Positions 50,091-59,318 of a stretch of DNA of 64,000 nt are shown one piece after another. The notes beneath the pieces were generated by a model. The model was not told the origin of the DNA, ran no database searches, and worked only from the letters and a program-made list of their open reading frames with translations. The stretch covers positions 1 to 64,000 of the forward strand of contig CAJUCN010000010.1 of the NCBI GenBank assembly GCA_910585005.1. The letters are read 5' to 3'. The DNA comes from an uncultured Lachnospiraceae bacterium (GTDB taxonomy: Bacteria; Bacillota; Clostridia; Lachnospirales; Lachnospiraceae). Positions within the stretch are counted from its first letter, which is position 1, and each line of letters begins with the position of its first letter. A program made the position numbers and the translations under genes.

Positions 50091-51137
50091 TTAATTTTTA
50101 AGCTTAGGGTCAAATGCATCCCGGAGTCCATCGCCTAACAGGTTGAAGCTAAGAATGATCAAACTGATCAATATCGCCGGGATGAACAATAAATAGGGGT
50201 AGGTATTCATACCATTGATCGCATCGCTGGCAAGGCTTCCAAGAGACGGGAGGGGTACTGCCACACCCATTCCAAGGAAACTTAAAAAACTTTCCGTAAA
50301 AATAGAAGATGGGATCTGTAAAGTCGTAGTAACGATCAACGTACCGATACAGTTGGTAAGCAAATGCTTTTTAATGATTTTGCCATTGCCTACCCCCAGC
50401 GCCCTGGCTGCCGTAACATATTCGCTCTCTTTTAACATCAGCACCTGGCTTCTGACCATCCTGGCCATACCCACCCAGTACAAAAGAGCAAACACCACAA
50501 AAATACTAATCAGGTTTTCACCTACGACCCCTACCCAGCTAAAGCCTGGCACATTTTTCAAGTTCCCAAGAGGCGCTTTCAGTGCAAAGGATAAAAGCAC
50601 GATCAGCAGGATATCCGGTATCGTATAAATGATATCCACGATACGCATCATGATCAAGTCCACCCATCCGCCAAAAAAGGCGGCAATAGAACCATAAGCG
50701 GATCCAATGATCAGGATAATGCCTGTCGCAATGAGACCTACCAGCAGGGATATCCTGCTTCCCATCATGACACGGATTGCATAATCACGCCCCATCTTAT
50801 CTGTTCCAAAAATATGCGGGAACACCTTCTCTCCTGCTGCAATCCTCTCCTGTTCCTCTTCTGAATATTCCATAGGCCCCAGATTATTGGCCCCTTTCAT
50901 CTGCCACTTATAAGAATAGGGATAAAAGGCAGGGACAATAAACGAAAACACCATAACAATAATAATGACTACAATACTTGTCATTGCCACCTTATTCTTC
51001 AAAAGGCGGCGCATCCCGTCCTTCCAAAAGCTTACGCTCTCCCGCATGATAATCTGGCTCTGCTTTTCTTCTTCTGTTGCAGGCAGAAAATCTTCCGGGT
51101 TAAGTTTTAATTGAAAACTGATCGGATTTTGTTTCAT
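50091..51137 (-). CDS. oppC: Oligopeptide transporter permease OppC
   Basis: 348 residues, membrane protein with N-terminal cytoplasmic extension (about 55 residues), then six helices and the EAA-like TAARALGVGNGKIIKKHLLTN. Middle gene of the operon between oppB and oppD. Confidence 0.95.
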   Translation of the reverse strand: MKQNPISFQLKLNPEDFLPATEEEKQSQIIMRESVSFWKDGMRRLLKNKVAMTSIVVIIIVMVFSFIVPAFYPYSYKWQMKGANNLGPMEYSEEEQERIAAGEKVFPHIFGTDKMGRDYAIRVMMGSRISLLVGLIATGIILIIGSAYGSIAAFFGGWVDLIMMRIVDIIYTIPDILLIVLLSFALKAPLGNLKNVPGFSWVGVVGENLISIFVVFALLYWVGMARMVRSQVLMLKESEYVTAARALGVGNGKIIKKHLLTNCIGTLIVTTTLQIPSSIFTESFLSFLGMGVAVPLPSLGSLASDAINGMNTYPYLLFIPAILISLIILSFNLLGDGLRDAFDPKLKN

Positions 51138-51153
51138 AATCGCCTTAAACTCC

Positions 51154-52071
51154 TTACTTTAATTTAATTCTGGGATCTACCATCTTATAAACAATATCTA
51201 CAACAACGTTCATTACAATGATCAGTGTGGCAAGAAAGATCGTAGTTCCCATAATCAATGTATAGTCACGTCCGTTGATCGCAGAGATAAATTCCCCGCC
51301 AAGCCCTGGGATGGTAAAAATCTTTTCAACAACAAAGCTTCCTGTCACGGTGTAAGCAAGAAGCGGTCCGACATAAGTGATGACAGGCAGCACTGCATTC
51401 CTTAACGCGTGCTTAAACAAAGTAACAAACCCGGACACACCCTTTGCCTTGGCAGTACGCATATAATCCTGCCCCAGGACATCAAGCATGGAAGAACGCA
51501 TCAATCTCATAATATATGCCGTAGGGTAAAAAGACAATGCCATAACCGGCATAACATAATGCTTCCATGAGGTCAGCCCAATCGTTGGCAGCAATTTTAA
51601 ATTCACACCAAGGAAATAAAGCAATACGGTACAGATTACGAAACTGGGAACTGCGATCCCGCAGGTAGCAACTACGCTGATCAGACTATCCAGAAATTTT
51701 CCTCTCTTAAGAGCTGCAATACAGCCAAGGGGAATTCCAATAAGCAAAGACACCAAAACAGAAATCCCGCCCACTCTGGCAGAAACTGGGAATTTCATCA
51801 AAATGATATCCATAACGGTACGCCCCCGCTGTTTTAGGCTGTCGCCAAAATCACCGTGAAGGGCATCTCCGATATATGTAAGATATTGTTGGAGCAAAGG
51901 CTTGTCCAATCCATATTTCGCCTCCAAGGCGGCCGTCGCCTGCGGGCTGATTGCCTTCTCAGAAAGGAAGGGACCTCCTGGAACCATATTCATCAGGAAA
52001 AATGTGATCGTTGCAACTGCCCAGATTGTGACCACTGCAAGACCGATTCGCTTTGCAACATACTTTAACAT
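51154..52071 (-). CDS. oppB: Oligopeptide transporter permease OppB
   Basis: 305 residues, six helices; conserved LDKPLLQQYLTYIGDALHGD and TAKAKGVSGFVTLFKHALRN motifs. First gene of the oppBCDFA operon; 16 bp before oppC. A strong promoter lies 98-126 bp upstream. Confidence 0.96.
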   Translation of the reverse strand: MLKYVAKRIGLAVVTIWAVATITFFLMNMVPGGPFLSEKAISPQATAALEAKYGLDKPLLQQYLTYIGDALHGDFGDSLKQRGRTVMDIILMKFPVSARVGGISVLVSLLIGIPLGCIAALKRGKFLDSLISVVATCGIAVPSFVICTVLLYFLGVNLKLLPTIGLTSWKHYVMPVMALSFYPTAYIMRLMRSSMLDVLGQDYMRTAKAKGVSGFVTLFKHALRNAVLPVITYVGPLLAYTVTGSFVVEKIFTIPGLGGEFISAINGRDYTLIMGTTIFLATLIIVMNVVVDIVYKMVDPRIKLK

Positions 52072-52168
52072 GTTTTTAACTCCTTACCTCAATAATTTCC
52101 TAAATCCCATTAAGAAAAAGAACAATAGTGTTTATAACAAACCCTATCGTTCCTTATAGACTGGATAT

Positions 52169-52197
52169 ATACTAGCAAAAAACCCTTACTTTGTCAA
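52169..52197 (-). promoter_or_regulatory. opp operon promoter (TTGACA-17-TAGTAT)
   Basis: Minus strand: -35 TTGACA (52192-52197), 17-bp spacer, -10 TAGTAT (52169-52174). Distance to oppB leaves a ~90-nt leader. No clear operator was found around it. Confidence 0.85.
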
Positions 52198-52341
52198 ATC
52201 CATTCTAGCTTTTTTTACACATTTTTCTGCATAATATGCACTGAAAATACTGGCTTTTTACCCATAATTTCCCTAATTTCTCATGAATAAAAATAAATTT
52301 TTTAAATTTTTGTAACTTTGCCACGCTGTTTCTAAGACCAT

Positions 52342-52971
52342 TTATTTTCCCAAAAGAGTATTGATTTTTTCCTCCCATGCAGATTTCTTCATAGCGCCTA
52401 TCACAACGTCCAAAATTTCTCCTTTTTCATTCAAAAAGAAGGTGGTAGGAACCGCCGAAACCTCCGTCAAAAGTCCACGGTAAAGCGATTCATTTAACAG
52501 CAAATGAGGATAATCCGCCCCCGTCTGTTCAATTAATTCCGATACATACTCCAATGCCCTGTCATCCGCCCCTTCCTGCACATCGCTTATGATCCCGATA
52601 ATTTGGAAATCTGCAGGCTCGTATTCCTCTGCCAGTTCCCCAAGCCCAGGCATTTCACTAAGACATGGATTGCAATAAGTGGCCCAGACATTGATCATGG
52701 TAATCTTTGACTCAGCAAAGACATCGGAAGAAAAGGTATTCCCTTCCACATCCTGCCCTTCAAAGACCACACCCTCCTCCTTACTTTCCGCTGTTTCTTC
52801 CTCATTTTCCGCATCCGCCTCTGCCCTGCTGATGGTCTGGTCTTCCTGTTCAGACGGCCGGGCGTTGATATCCGCCTTCCCACCAGCCTTCCCACATCCT
52901 CCTAGGACAGCCAGTAATACCATACCAGTTAACACATACCCTGCTAAATGCCAGTCAAATTTTCTCTTCAT
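52342..52971 (-). CDS. TlpA/ResA-type lipoprotein thioredoxin
   Basis: From ATG 52971 (AAGGATAGG upstream). Signal with LAVLGGC lipobox, Asp/Glu-rich linker (~30-75), then a thioredoxin fold with WATYCNPCLSEMP (CNPC), and GVVFEGQDVEGNTFSSDVF typical of TlpA. Extracytoplasmic disulfide reductase. C-terminal domain ends VIGAMKKSAWEEKINTLLGK. Confidence 0.92.
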   Translation of the reverse strand: MKRKFDWHLAGYVLTGMVLLAVLGGCGKAGGKADINARPSEQEDQTISRAEADAENEEETAESKEEGVVFEGQDVEGNTFSSDVFAESKITMINVWATYCNPCLSEMPGLGELAEEYEPADFQIIGIISDVQEGADDRALEYVSELIEQTGADYPHLLLNESLYRGLLTEVSAVPTTFFLNEKGEILDVVIGAMKKSAWEEKINTLLGK

Positions 52972-53041
52972 AAAAAACCTATCCTTTTCTTTCAAACATG
53001 ATTTCCGTTGCATCCCATTTTGACATTTACTTCATAAAAAG

Positions 53042-53623
53042 TCAATATCTCTCCGCAAAAGCCATTTCACAGATGTTCTCCGGCAGATCTTCATACTGCC
53101 TGTGATATCTTCGCAATGCACTTTTTATCTGATCTTCCGGGAATGTGCCCAAAAATGCCTGCTCCTTTCGGATACACAAAATGTATTTATAAATTTTGTC
53201 AATCCCTGTATCCCCACAAAGGTCTTCCCTCACCGGATAATCCAGTGTCAAAATGGTGTTTTGCGGTTCAAACCGAATGTCATACCACCGGAAAAATTCC
53301 GGAATCCCTTTTACAAACGTATCATACAGGCACTTGCTGCCATAGCAGTTAAAATCCGGTATCATTTCATTGTATAATTCCAATGCTGCCTTTACCTTTT
53401 GTTCCACAAGCATAAAACCTGTTTCGTAAGCCTGCAGGGCGCTCATCCCTTCCCGGGATATGATGGAATTTTCTTTCTGCTGCCATACCTCCCGGATGCA
53501 ATAAAGAACCGCCCCCATAAACTGCTCTGCCCTCTCATATGTGATGGATGTGCTTTCCTTTGCAGTATATTTCTCCGCCAGCCCCGCTACAATCTGCGCT
53601 AACTCTTCCATTTTATAATTCAT
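53042..53623 (-). CDS. Hypothetical protein, probable DUF6179-type, 193 aa
   Basis: Mostly helical, with YKMEELAQIVAGLAEKYTAK and a C-terminal PENICEMAFAERY. Starts 5 bp after the 53628 gene. The co-occurrence of two small helical proteins, one slightly acidic, fits the paired DUF6179/DUF6323 genes of Clostridia that I recall, but I could not verify this. Function not known. Confidence 0.65.
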   Translation of the reverse strand: MNYKMEELAQIVAGLAEKYTAKESTSITYERAEQFMGAVLYCIREVWQQKENSIISREGMSALQAYETGFMLVEQKVKAALELYNEMIPDFNCYGSKCLYDTFVKGIPEFFRWYDIRFEPQNTILTLDYPVREDLCGDTGIDKIYKYILCIRKEQAFLGTFPEDQIKSALRRYHRQYEDLPENICEMAFAERY

Positions 53624-53627
53624 AAAC

Positions 53628-54164
53628 TCACCCCCAGCAAAGTTCTTTCAATGTTTCAAAATACAGATCATAATCCCATCGTTTCACTTCATCAAACTTA
53701 GCATATTCCCCAAAACCGTCTGTTTCCTGATACCCACCGTAACCGGCCCGGATGGCCTGTGCAAAATTGGCAAGGCAGGTGCCTTCCAAATAATCCAGGT
53801 CACCAAAGCAAATCTGCTCAAACTGCTCCTTCATGAAATGCAAAAGCTCATCATCCGTAATTTCATCCTGCATTTCATTCTTAAAAAGATAAAATATTTC
53901 CTGGAGCCTGACCACGGTATCCACATAATTGTTCTGGTCGATAAAATCAGAATCACAAAATTCATAAATAATTTTCGGAGCAATGCCTTCGCCAAACTCA
54001 ATTCTTCTTTGCTCCTGCAAGGAATTTCTGCGTTCATCCAGAATCAATTTTGCATCCCGTTCGCTTAGTGAGAGTCCAAACTGCTCTGTGGACTCATTGG
54101 TTTCAAGCACCTTCCCAAGCTGGTTTTGTTGGTTTTGCAATAACATCATCCAATCCTTACCCAT
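53628..54164 (-). CDS. Hypothetical protein, probable DUF6323-type, 178 aa
   Basis: Contains SLSERDAKLILDERRNSLQE, then IYEFCDSDFIDQNNYVDTVV and a C-terminal DLDYLEGTCLANFAQAI. Acidic, no membrane segment. Operonic with the next gene. Function not known; DUF assignment from memory. Confidence 0.65.
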   Translation of the reverse strand: MGKDWMMLLQNQQNQLGKVLETNESTEQFGLSLSERDAKLILDERRNSLQEQRRIEFGEGIAPKIIYEFCDSDFIDQNNYVDTVVRLQEIFYLFKNEMQDEITDDELLHFMKEQFEQICFGDLDYLEGTCLANFAQAIRAGYGGYQETDGFGEYAKFDEVKRWDYDLYFETLKELCWG

Positions 54165-54279
54165 GCTGATTCCTCCTATTTAACCATATGCTGTTTCTTG
54201 TTAGGAATCCGATTATAGCATTCTGCCAAAAGGGATGCCAGTCTTGTATTTTGGACAGTTTTGTGGTATGATAATCATG

Positions 54280-54316
54280 AAAAGAGGGAACGGTTCCTGC
54301 CGTTCCCTCTTTTTTG
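54280..54316. terminator. Perfect hairpin terminator after tauE
   Basis: AAAAGAGGGAACGG / CCGTTCCCTCTTTT (54280-54293 / 54300-54313), 14-bp perfect stem and 6-base loop. TTTTTTG on the plus strand and TTTT on the minus. Sits between tauE stop (54404) and the DUF pair start (54164), so it can end both directions. No other gene in 54165-54403. Confidence 0.88.
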
Positions 54317-54403
54317 CCTGTATGTTCGCGATTTGCGGCAGGTTTTACGAAATTTGCACGGTGGTCTGACAGGAAAGCGCTTCAACCGCACAGGTGGCAA
54401 TTA

Positions 54404-55174
54404 TCATCCTTTCATATAATTTACCACGAGAATCGCCGCCCCTAAAACTGCAAGCACCACCCCTGTAGCCCGGTTCAAGGTTGCCGTGCTGGCTTTATTG
54501 GCAAACTTCGCCCCAATCCTCGCCCACAAAAGCGTGAATATCACACAAAAAAGCAGACACCATATGTCCGGCATCCCTCCAATTGCAAAATGACTCAATG
54601 CCCCCGTAAAAGCCGTAAACGTCATGATAAACACGCTTGTCCCAACCGCCGTCTTTAACTCATACCCTAAAACACTGGTCAAAATAAGAAGCATCATCAT
54701 TCCACCGCCGGCGCCGATGAACCCACAGATAAATCCCACAATCACACCGCAGACAACAGACTGGATCATCCGCTTTTTTCTGCTGACTGTTTCCATGGAC
54801 TCCCTGGTAGTCATCACCGGCTTCACAATAAATTTAATCCCTAAAAACAATGTCATAACCACAGAAAAGCTGCCCATAGTGGTATTGGGCACCAAGCTGG
54901 CGATATAGCTCCCAAACAATGTAAAGCCCAACACAGTGACCATCATTACCACACCGTTTTTTATATCCAGGTTCTTGTTTTTTCCATAAGTATAAGCGCT
55001 GACCGCGCTGGCCAAAACATCACTTGCCAGAGCGATCCCCACAGCCTCATATGCGGGAAGCCCTAAAAAAGTAATTAACATGGGACTGATTACCGCGGCG
55101 GCGCTCATCCCGGCAAATCCGGTTCCAAGACCTGCTCCAATCCCGGCAATAAAACAAATAACTAGCTGAAACAT
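54404..55174 (-). CDS. TauE/SafE-family anion permease
   Basis: From ATG 55174 (AGGAGGAGG upstream, overlapping the MarR stop as TAATG). About 256 residues, seven or eight helices with glycine-rich repeats (FIAGIGAGLGTGFAGMSAAA and FICGFIGAGGGMMMLLI). Two TauE repeats. May export sulfite/sulfonate or sulfoacetate; substrate unknown. Co-transcribed with a MarR repressor. Confidence 0.92.
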   Translation of the reverse strand: MFQLVICFIAGIGAGLGTGFAGMSAAAVISPMLITFLGLPAYEAVGIALASDVLASAVSAYTYGKNKNLDIKNGVVMMVTVLGFTLFGSYIASLVPNTTMGSFSVVMTLFLGIKFIVKPVMTTRESMETVSRKKRMIQSVVCGVIVGFICGFIGAGGGMMMLLILTSVLGYELKTAVGTSVFIMTFTAFTGALSHFAIGGMPDIWCLLFCVIFTLLWARIGAKFANKASTATLNRATGVVLAVLGAAILVVNYMKG

Positions 55175-55617
55175 TATTCTTCCTCCTCCTTTAAATGAAT
55201 GTTGATATTTCCCCACATACGTTCAAAGTATTGTTTCAAATGTTCTATTTCTTCCTGCCCAAACCCCTGCAGCATAATGGAAATAAAATTCTCCTGGGCT
55301 TTTCGTCCATCTTCGATCACAGGAAAGGCCCCCCTGCAAACTTTCAAATGAGCCGTTTTCCTGTTATCTTTTACATACTCTTTTCTCAGATACCCCCGCT
55401 TTTCCAAAAGCTTGATGGATACGGATACCTGTGATTTAGACACAAAGCGGGTTTCTATCATATCCGTTGCCGTGTCATAACACGGGTTATTTACAAGAAA
55501 AAGAAGAATGTCCAGTTCCATACGGGTGATACCATGTTTCGTACAGACACCTGCCACACATTTAGAGTAAAGCGCCTTGATGGCATTTTGATGTTCCCAC
55601 GGATTTAACGGAATCAT
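55174..55617 (-). CDS. MarR-family regulator of tauE operon
   Basis: From ATG 55617 (AGGAGG seven bases before). 147 residues, winged helix with RFVSKSQVSVSIKLLEKRGY and KDNRKTAHLKVCRGAF. Likely controls its own operon; operator GTTCT-TTTT-AGAAC at 55632-55645 next to the -10. Confidence 0.9.
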   Translation of the reverse strand: MIPLNPWEHQNAIKALYSKCVAGVCTKHGITRMELDILLFLVNNPCYDTATDMIETRFVSKSQVSVSIKLLEKRGYLRKEYVKDNRKTAHLKVCRGAFPVIEDGRKAQENFISIMLQGFGQEEIEHLKQYFERMWGNINIHLKEEEE

Positions 55618-55631
55618 ATCCATCCTCCTTT

Positions 55632-55674
55632 GTTCTTTTTAGAACTATTTTATACCAAAGTAGGAAAATGTCAA
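55632..55674 (-). promoter_or_regulatory. marR-tauE promoter with palindromic operator
   Basis: Minus strand: -35 TTGACA (55669-55674), 16-bp spacer, -10 TAAAAT (55647-55652). GTTCT/AGAAC palindrome (55632-55645) lies one base past the -10, covering the start site, suited to autorepression by the MarR product. Confidence 0.8.
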
Positions 55675-55775
55675 GATATGGAAACAAAACGGGCAAATGT
55701 GAAAACTCCAATTGGTAGATTTTTGCCTATACACCACTTATAATCTATGTAAACCAAACAAAGGAGGGAATGCAT

Positions 55776-56234
55776 ATGAGTTTAGGGAACAATCTTTTTA
55801 ACGCCCGTAAAAAAAGCGGATTATCACAGGAGGATGTTGCCGGGAAACTGGGTGTAAGCAGACAGACGATCTCAAAGTGGGAGCTGGACGAAACCTTACC
55901 CGATATCCGCCAGTCCAAAAAGCTTTCTAATTTGTATGGGTTGTCACTGGACGAACTGATAGAATTTGATATTGACATAAAAGAAATCCAGGAAGTCATT
56001 GACAAAACAAGCGACCAGGTTACCGAAAAAGTTGATTGGACAAAGGCGTGGAGCAAAAAATATCCTATTCTTGTCACTTACCAAAAAGAGGTAGACACAC
56101 AAATCTATGCAGCGGAATTGAACCGGCTGCTGGAAGACCTGGAAAAAGAATACGGATACAGTGAGCTGGATACCTTCCTTGTTTTAAAAGATATTTTGGC
56201 CACTGTCTGGAACGAAAGGAAAAACCGCAAATAA
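55776..56234 (+). CDS. XRE-family regulator, single chromosomal gene
   Basis: From ATG 55776 (GGAGG eight bases before). 152 residues: HTH with LFNARKKSGLSQEDVAGKLG and SRQTISKWELDETLPDIRQS, then YGLSLDELIEFDIDIKEI and a helical C-terminus. Divergent from marR; not phage-like in context. Confidence 0.9.
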   Translation: MSLGNNLFNARKKSGLSQEDVAGKLGVSRQTISKWELDETLPDIRQSKKLSNLYGLSLDELIEFDIDIKEIQEVIDKTSDQVTEKVDWTKAWSKKYPILVTYQKEVDTQIYAAELNRLLEDLEKEYGYSELDTFLVLKDILATVWNERKNRK

Positions 56235-56289
56235 CCCCTGCAAATTTCATCCGCCTGGGAATGGGAAAGGCAGCCATAAGACTGCCTCC

Positions 56290-58506
56290 CTATTCATTGG
56301 ACCTGTCATCCCGCAGCGCTTCCACAAGGCTGCTCCCTAACACTTTCCGGCCGCCAAGGTAATATGCCAGGGCCACAAACAAAAAAACAAAAAGGAAAAA
56401 TGTGAAAACCGGAACCACCGGCATTTCCCTGAGAAACACGATCGACTCCAAGTAAGCCGCCTTTACCATAACCCAGGTGGCCACCGCGGTAAGACACAGC
56501 GCAATAAGCGCCGGCCGGCCGGCAATCACCAACGCTTCAATGGCAAACATCTTTTTGATCCCTCCCGGAGCAAGCCCGATAGACTGGTAGCGGGCAAATT
56601 CCCGGTTTCTCTGGTACACAAAGCCCAGCGTATTGGAAAACACATTTCCAATCCCAATGATTGCAAGCAGGACACAAAATCCCCCTAATATCAACATCAT
56701 ACCGTTTATCATCTGGTCGTTGGTGATCTTATCCTGGATACGGTTTGTGCTCTCTGTCTCATATTCCCCGCCAATCACTTTAAGCACATCCTCTTCCAGT
56801 TTACATAACTCCAGCAAGCTCACATCCTCCCTGCCAAGAATACGGATGTAGGTATCCTCCTCCACACCCCCAATCCGCCCTTTCATATCCTCCCAAAGGG
56901 ATGCCGGAAGAATATGAACCAGTACCAAATGATCCTGCTCGTCATAGGCTTCCCTCAGTACCGGAACCGTTTGGGTATAAAAAAGCACCGGGATTTCCAC
57001 ACGCTCCCCGTTGATCCTTTCCCCCAAAGCGCTTTGCAACTGAGTAACCTTTGGTTCTTCCTTCACATAAGGAATATAATTACGGATACGGAAATTAGGG
57101 GCTGTACTATCATTGACCCGGTTTAGGACCACCGCTCCGTCGATTCTCCCCGGTGCGCCGATCTGGCTGCAGTATTCCAAAAAACCTTCATCATCCATAA
57201 CCAGGATCGGCACAGGCGCCAGCCAGCCTTCCAAAGGCTCCGAAACAGCTTCTCCCAAAAACGCTGCAAACCCTTCTGACCTTTTTAACTCATCACTTAT
57301 CTCATCTGCCGTAAGCAGCCGTTTTGCCGACGCCTTCTGATAAGCCACAACGCTCCTCACATTAAGTAATGCTTGTAATTCATCAACTTTCCTAAAGTCC
57401 CCCACCTGTGTATCTTTTAACGTGACCATAATATCCCAAGCATCCTGATACCTTGCATAGTAGGTCATCCTCTGGCTGATCCGGGTAAGGGTAAAAAAAC
57501 ACTGCATCAGGAAAAATGCTGAAAAAGAGATAACAAGCGCCAGATTTGCCGTGCGAAGGCACCTTTTCTGGGCTTTTAGCGCATTCCCCGCAAGTTCTCC
57601 CTCCACCCCAAATAAAAGGGAAAGCAGCCGGGAACGCTTTTTCTTTTTTAGAGAAAGCTCCCTTATATTTTTCATTGCCTCCAAAGGCGTCAGCCTTCCT
57701 ATCTTCCTTGCCGGAATCCATGCGGAAATCCATATGGTAACAACTGTAATGAAAAGTGTTATTACAAATAAAAACGGATGATACGACCAGACTGCCAAAG
57801 CCCTCCCTGGCACATTTTCCGCCAACAGGTTCGTCATGCCTATTCCCCCTGCACTGAGCAAAATTCCCAGCAAACTCCCCAAAAGAACAGGCACGCTGCA
57901 CAACATAGCCGCTTCCTGCAACAGGCAGATCCTGATCTGCCCTGGTGTTGCCCCAACACTGGAAAAAATGCCAAATTGATGGATCCTGGCATTCATGGAT
58001 ACCGCAAAGGCATTGTGGATCATCATAATAAGGGAAACACATGCCATCGCCATAATTGCCAAAAGGATCGGGAATACCGCCCGGGGCGACCTATCTGAGG
58101 AATCACGGATCAGATACATTGCCAAAAGGGAATAATGATAGGTAACCGTTTTTACCTTATCTCCCAGCAAATCCACAATTTGGGGCGTATCCCGAAACAC
58201 CCGTTTCTTATCTGCATAATAAATATCAATTGTTATTCCATCATCTGTCTCCTGATCGAAAACAGCCTTTTCCACACTGGCATACTGTTGTATCTTTAGG
58301 AGATCCTCTTCATCCAGTTCTCCGGTGACCCGGCTGTGCCAGCCTCCCTCTTCCCGCTTCAATCTATCAATCTCATACATCCAAAAATTATAAAACAAAC
58401 TGCATAGCAGTGACAAAAGCAAGGCTGAGATAAAGGCTGCAATGATCACGGAAAGACTGGATGCGGGGTTATTTTGAATGTAGCTTTTTGAATAATCTTT
58501 CCACAT
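56290..58506 (-). CDS. FtsX-like ABC permease
   Basis: 738 residues; first helix at ~20-42, a periplasmic-type loop, then FtsX blocks near ~140-300 and the C-terminus (about ten helices). Pattern MARIHQFGIFSSVGATPGQI, WIPARKIGRLTPLEAMKNI and LAYYLGGRKVLGSSLVEAL. Works with the upstream ATPase; the module RR-HK-ATPase-permease resembles antimicrobial-peptide sensing/detoxifying systems (BceRSAB-like), though the permease here lacks the large Bce extracellular loop I would expect to recognise, so the class is open. Confidence 0.9.
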   Translation of the reverse strand: MWKDYSKSYIQNNPASSLSVIIAAFISALLLSLLCSLFYNFWMYEIDRLKREEGGWHSRVTGELDEEDLLKIQQYASVEKAVFDQETDDGITIDIYYADKKRVFRDTPQIVDLLGDKVKTVTYHYSLLAMYLIRDSSDRSPRAVFPILLAIMAMACVSLIMMIHNAFAVSMNARIHQFGIFSSVGATPGQIRICLLQEAAMLCSVPVLLGSLLGILLSAGGIGMTNLLAENVPGRALAVWSYHPFLFVITLFITVVTIWISAWIPARKIGRLTPLEAMKNIRELSLKKKKRSRLLSLLFGVEGELAGNALKAQKRCLRTANLALVISFSAFFLMQCFFTLTRISQRMTYYARYQDAWDIMVTLKDTQVGDFRKVDELQALLNVRSVVAYQKASAKRLLTADEISDELKRSEGFAAFLGEAVSEPLEGWLAPVPILVMDDEGFLEYCSQIGAPGRIDGAVVLNRVNDSTAPNFRIRNYIPYVKEEPKVTQLQSALGERINGERVEIPVLFYTQTVPVLREAYDEQDHLVLVHILPASLWEDMKGRIGGVEEDTYIRILGREDVSLLELCKLEEDVLKVIGGEYETESTNRIQDKITNDQMINGMMLILGGFCVLLAIIGIGNVFSNTLGFVYQRNREFARYQSIGLAPGGIKKMFAIEALVIAGRPALIALCLTAVATWVMVKAAYLESIVFLREMPVVPVFTFFLFVFLFVALAYYLGGRKVLGSSLVEALRDDRSNE

Positions 58507-58510
58507 GCCC

Positions 58511-59194
58511 TCACCCCTCCCGCTTTCTGTCTCTGATCATACGCCCGTCTTCCACCGTGATCATTCGATCCGCCTCCAACGCCACCTTTTCGTCATGGGT
58601 GACCAAAAGAATGGTCTGATTCAAATTCCGGTTAGACAATTTCAGCATGTCCATCACTTCTTTTGAATTTTTTTGATCCAGGTTTCCAGTCGGCTCATCC
58701 GCTAAAAGCAGCGCCGGGCGGTACACCAGCGCTCTTGCAATGGCTGCCCTTTGCTGCTGCCCGCCGGAAAGCTGTCCCGGCAGGGATTCCAGTTTATCCC
58801 CAATCCCTAAGGATCTTACAATTTTTCCGAAATACTCCTGATCCACCTTTCTTTTGTCCAATAAAAGCGGCATTTGAATATTTTTCCGGATGGTAAGCGT
58901 GGGAATCAGGTTATAGAACTGATAAACAAGCCCCACTTTCCTTCTCCTGAAAACTGCCGCTTCTTTCGGTTTCAGGGAAGCAATATCTTCCCCCTCCACG
59001 AAAACCCTGCCCTCCGTGGGCTTTTCCACGCTGCCTAAAATATGCAGCAAAGTAGACTTCCCCGAACCGGACGCCCCCACGATCGCCACAAATTCCCCTT
59101 TCCCTACCGATAAGTCAATGCCGTCTAACGCAACACTCTGCCCTTCGCCGTTTCCATATACTTTCCTGATCCCTTCACATCTCAAGATTTCCAT
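58511..59194 (-). CDS. MacB/LolD-type ABC ATPase
   Basis: From ATG 59194 (AAGGAG upstream). Walker A GASGSGKST, signature LSGGQQQR, Walker B LLLADEPTGNLD. About 227 residues. The long frame to 59305 is non-genic. Energises the FtsX permease next door. Confidence 0.95.
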   Translation of the reverse strand: MEILRCEGIRKVYGNGEGQSVALDGIDLSVGKGEFVAIVGASGSGKSTLLHILGSVEKPTEGRVFVEGEDIASLKPKEAAVFRRRKVGLVYQFYNLIPTLTIRKNIQMPLLLDKRKVDQEYFGKIVRSLGIGDKLESLPGQLSGGQQQRAAIARALVYRPALLLADEPTGNLDQKNSKEVMDMLKLSNRNLNQTILLVTHDEKVALEADRMITVEDGRMIRDRKREG

Positions 59195-59318
59195 GTGCCT
59201 TCTCCTTCCTCCCGATAAGTGCATCCGCCGGGGTAACCTTGTTTCCTTTCCCTCCTCCATTCTAACAGGGCTAAGTGACAATGAAGTGACAAGATCATGC
59301 AGCAAAAAAAGGAAATAG

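Noticed and set aside
57392..58042. 216-codon minus-strand frame inside the FtsX permease
   Set aside because: Same strand, other frame; glycine/cysteine/histidine-rich text with no membrane pattern; the permease frame has strong family motifs.
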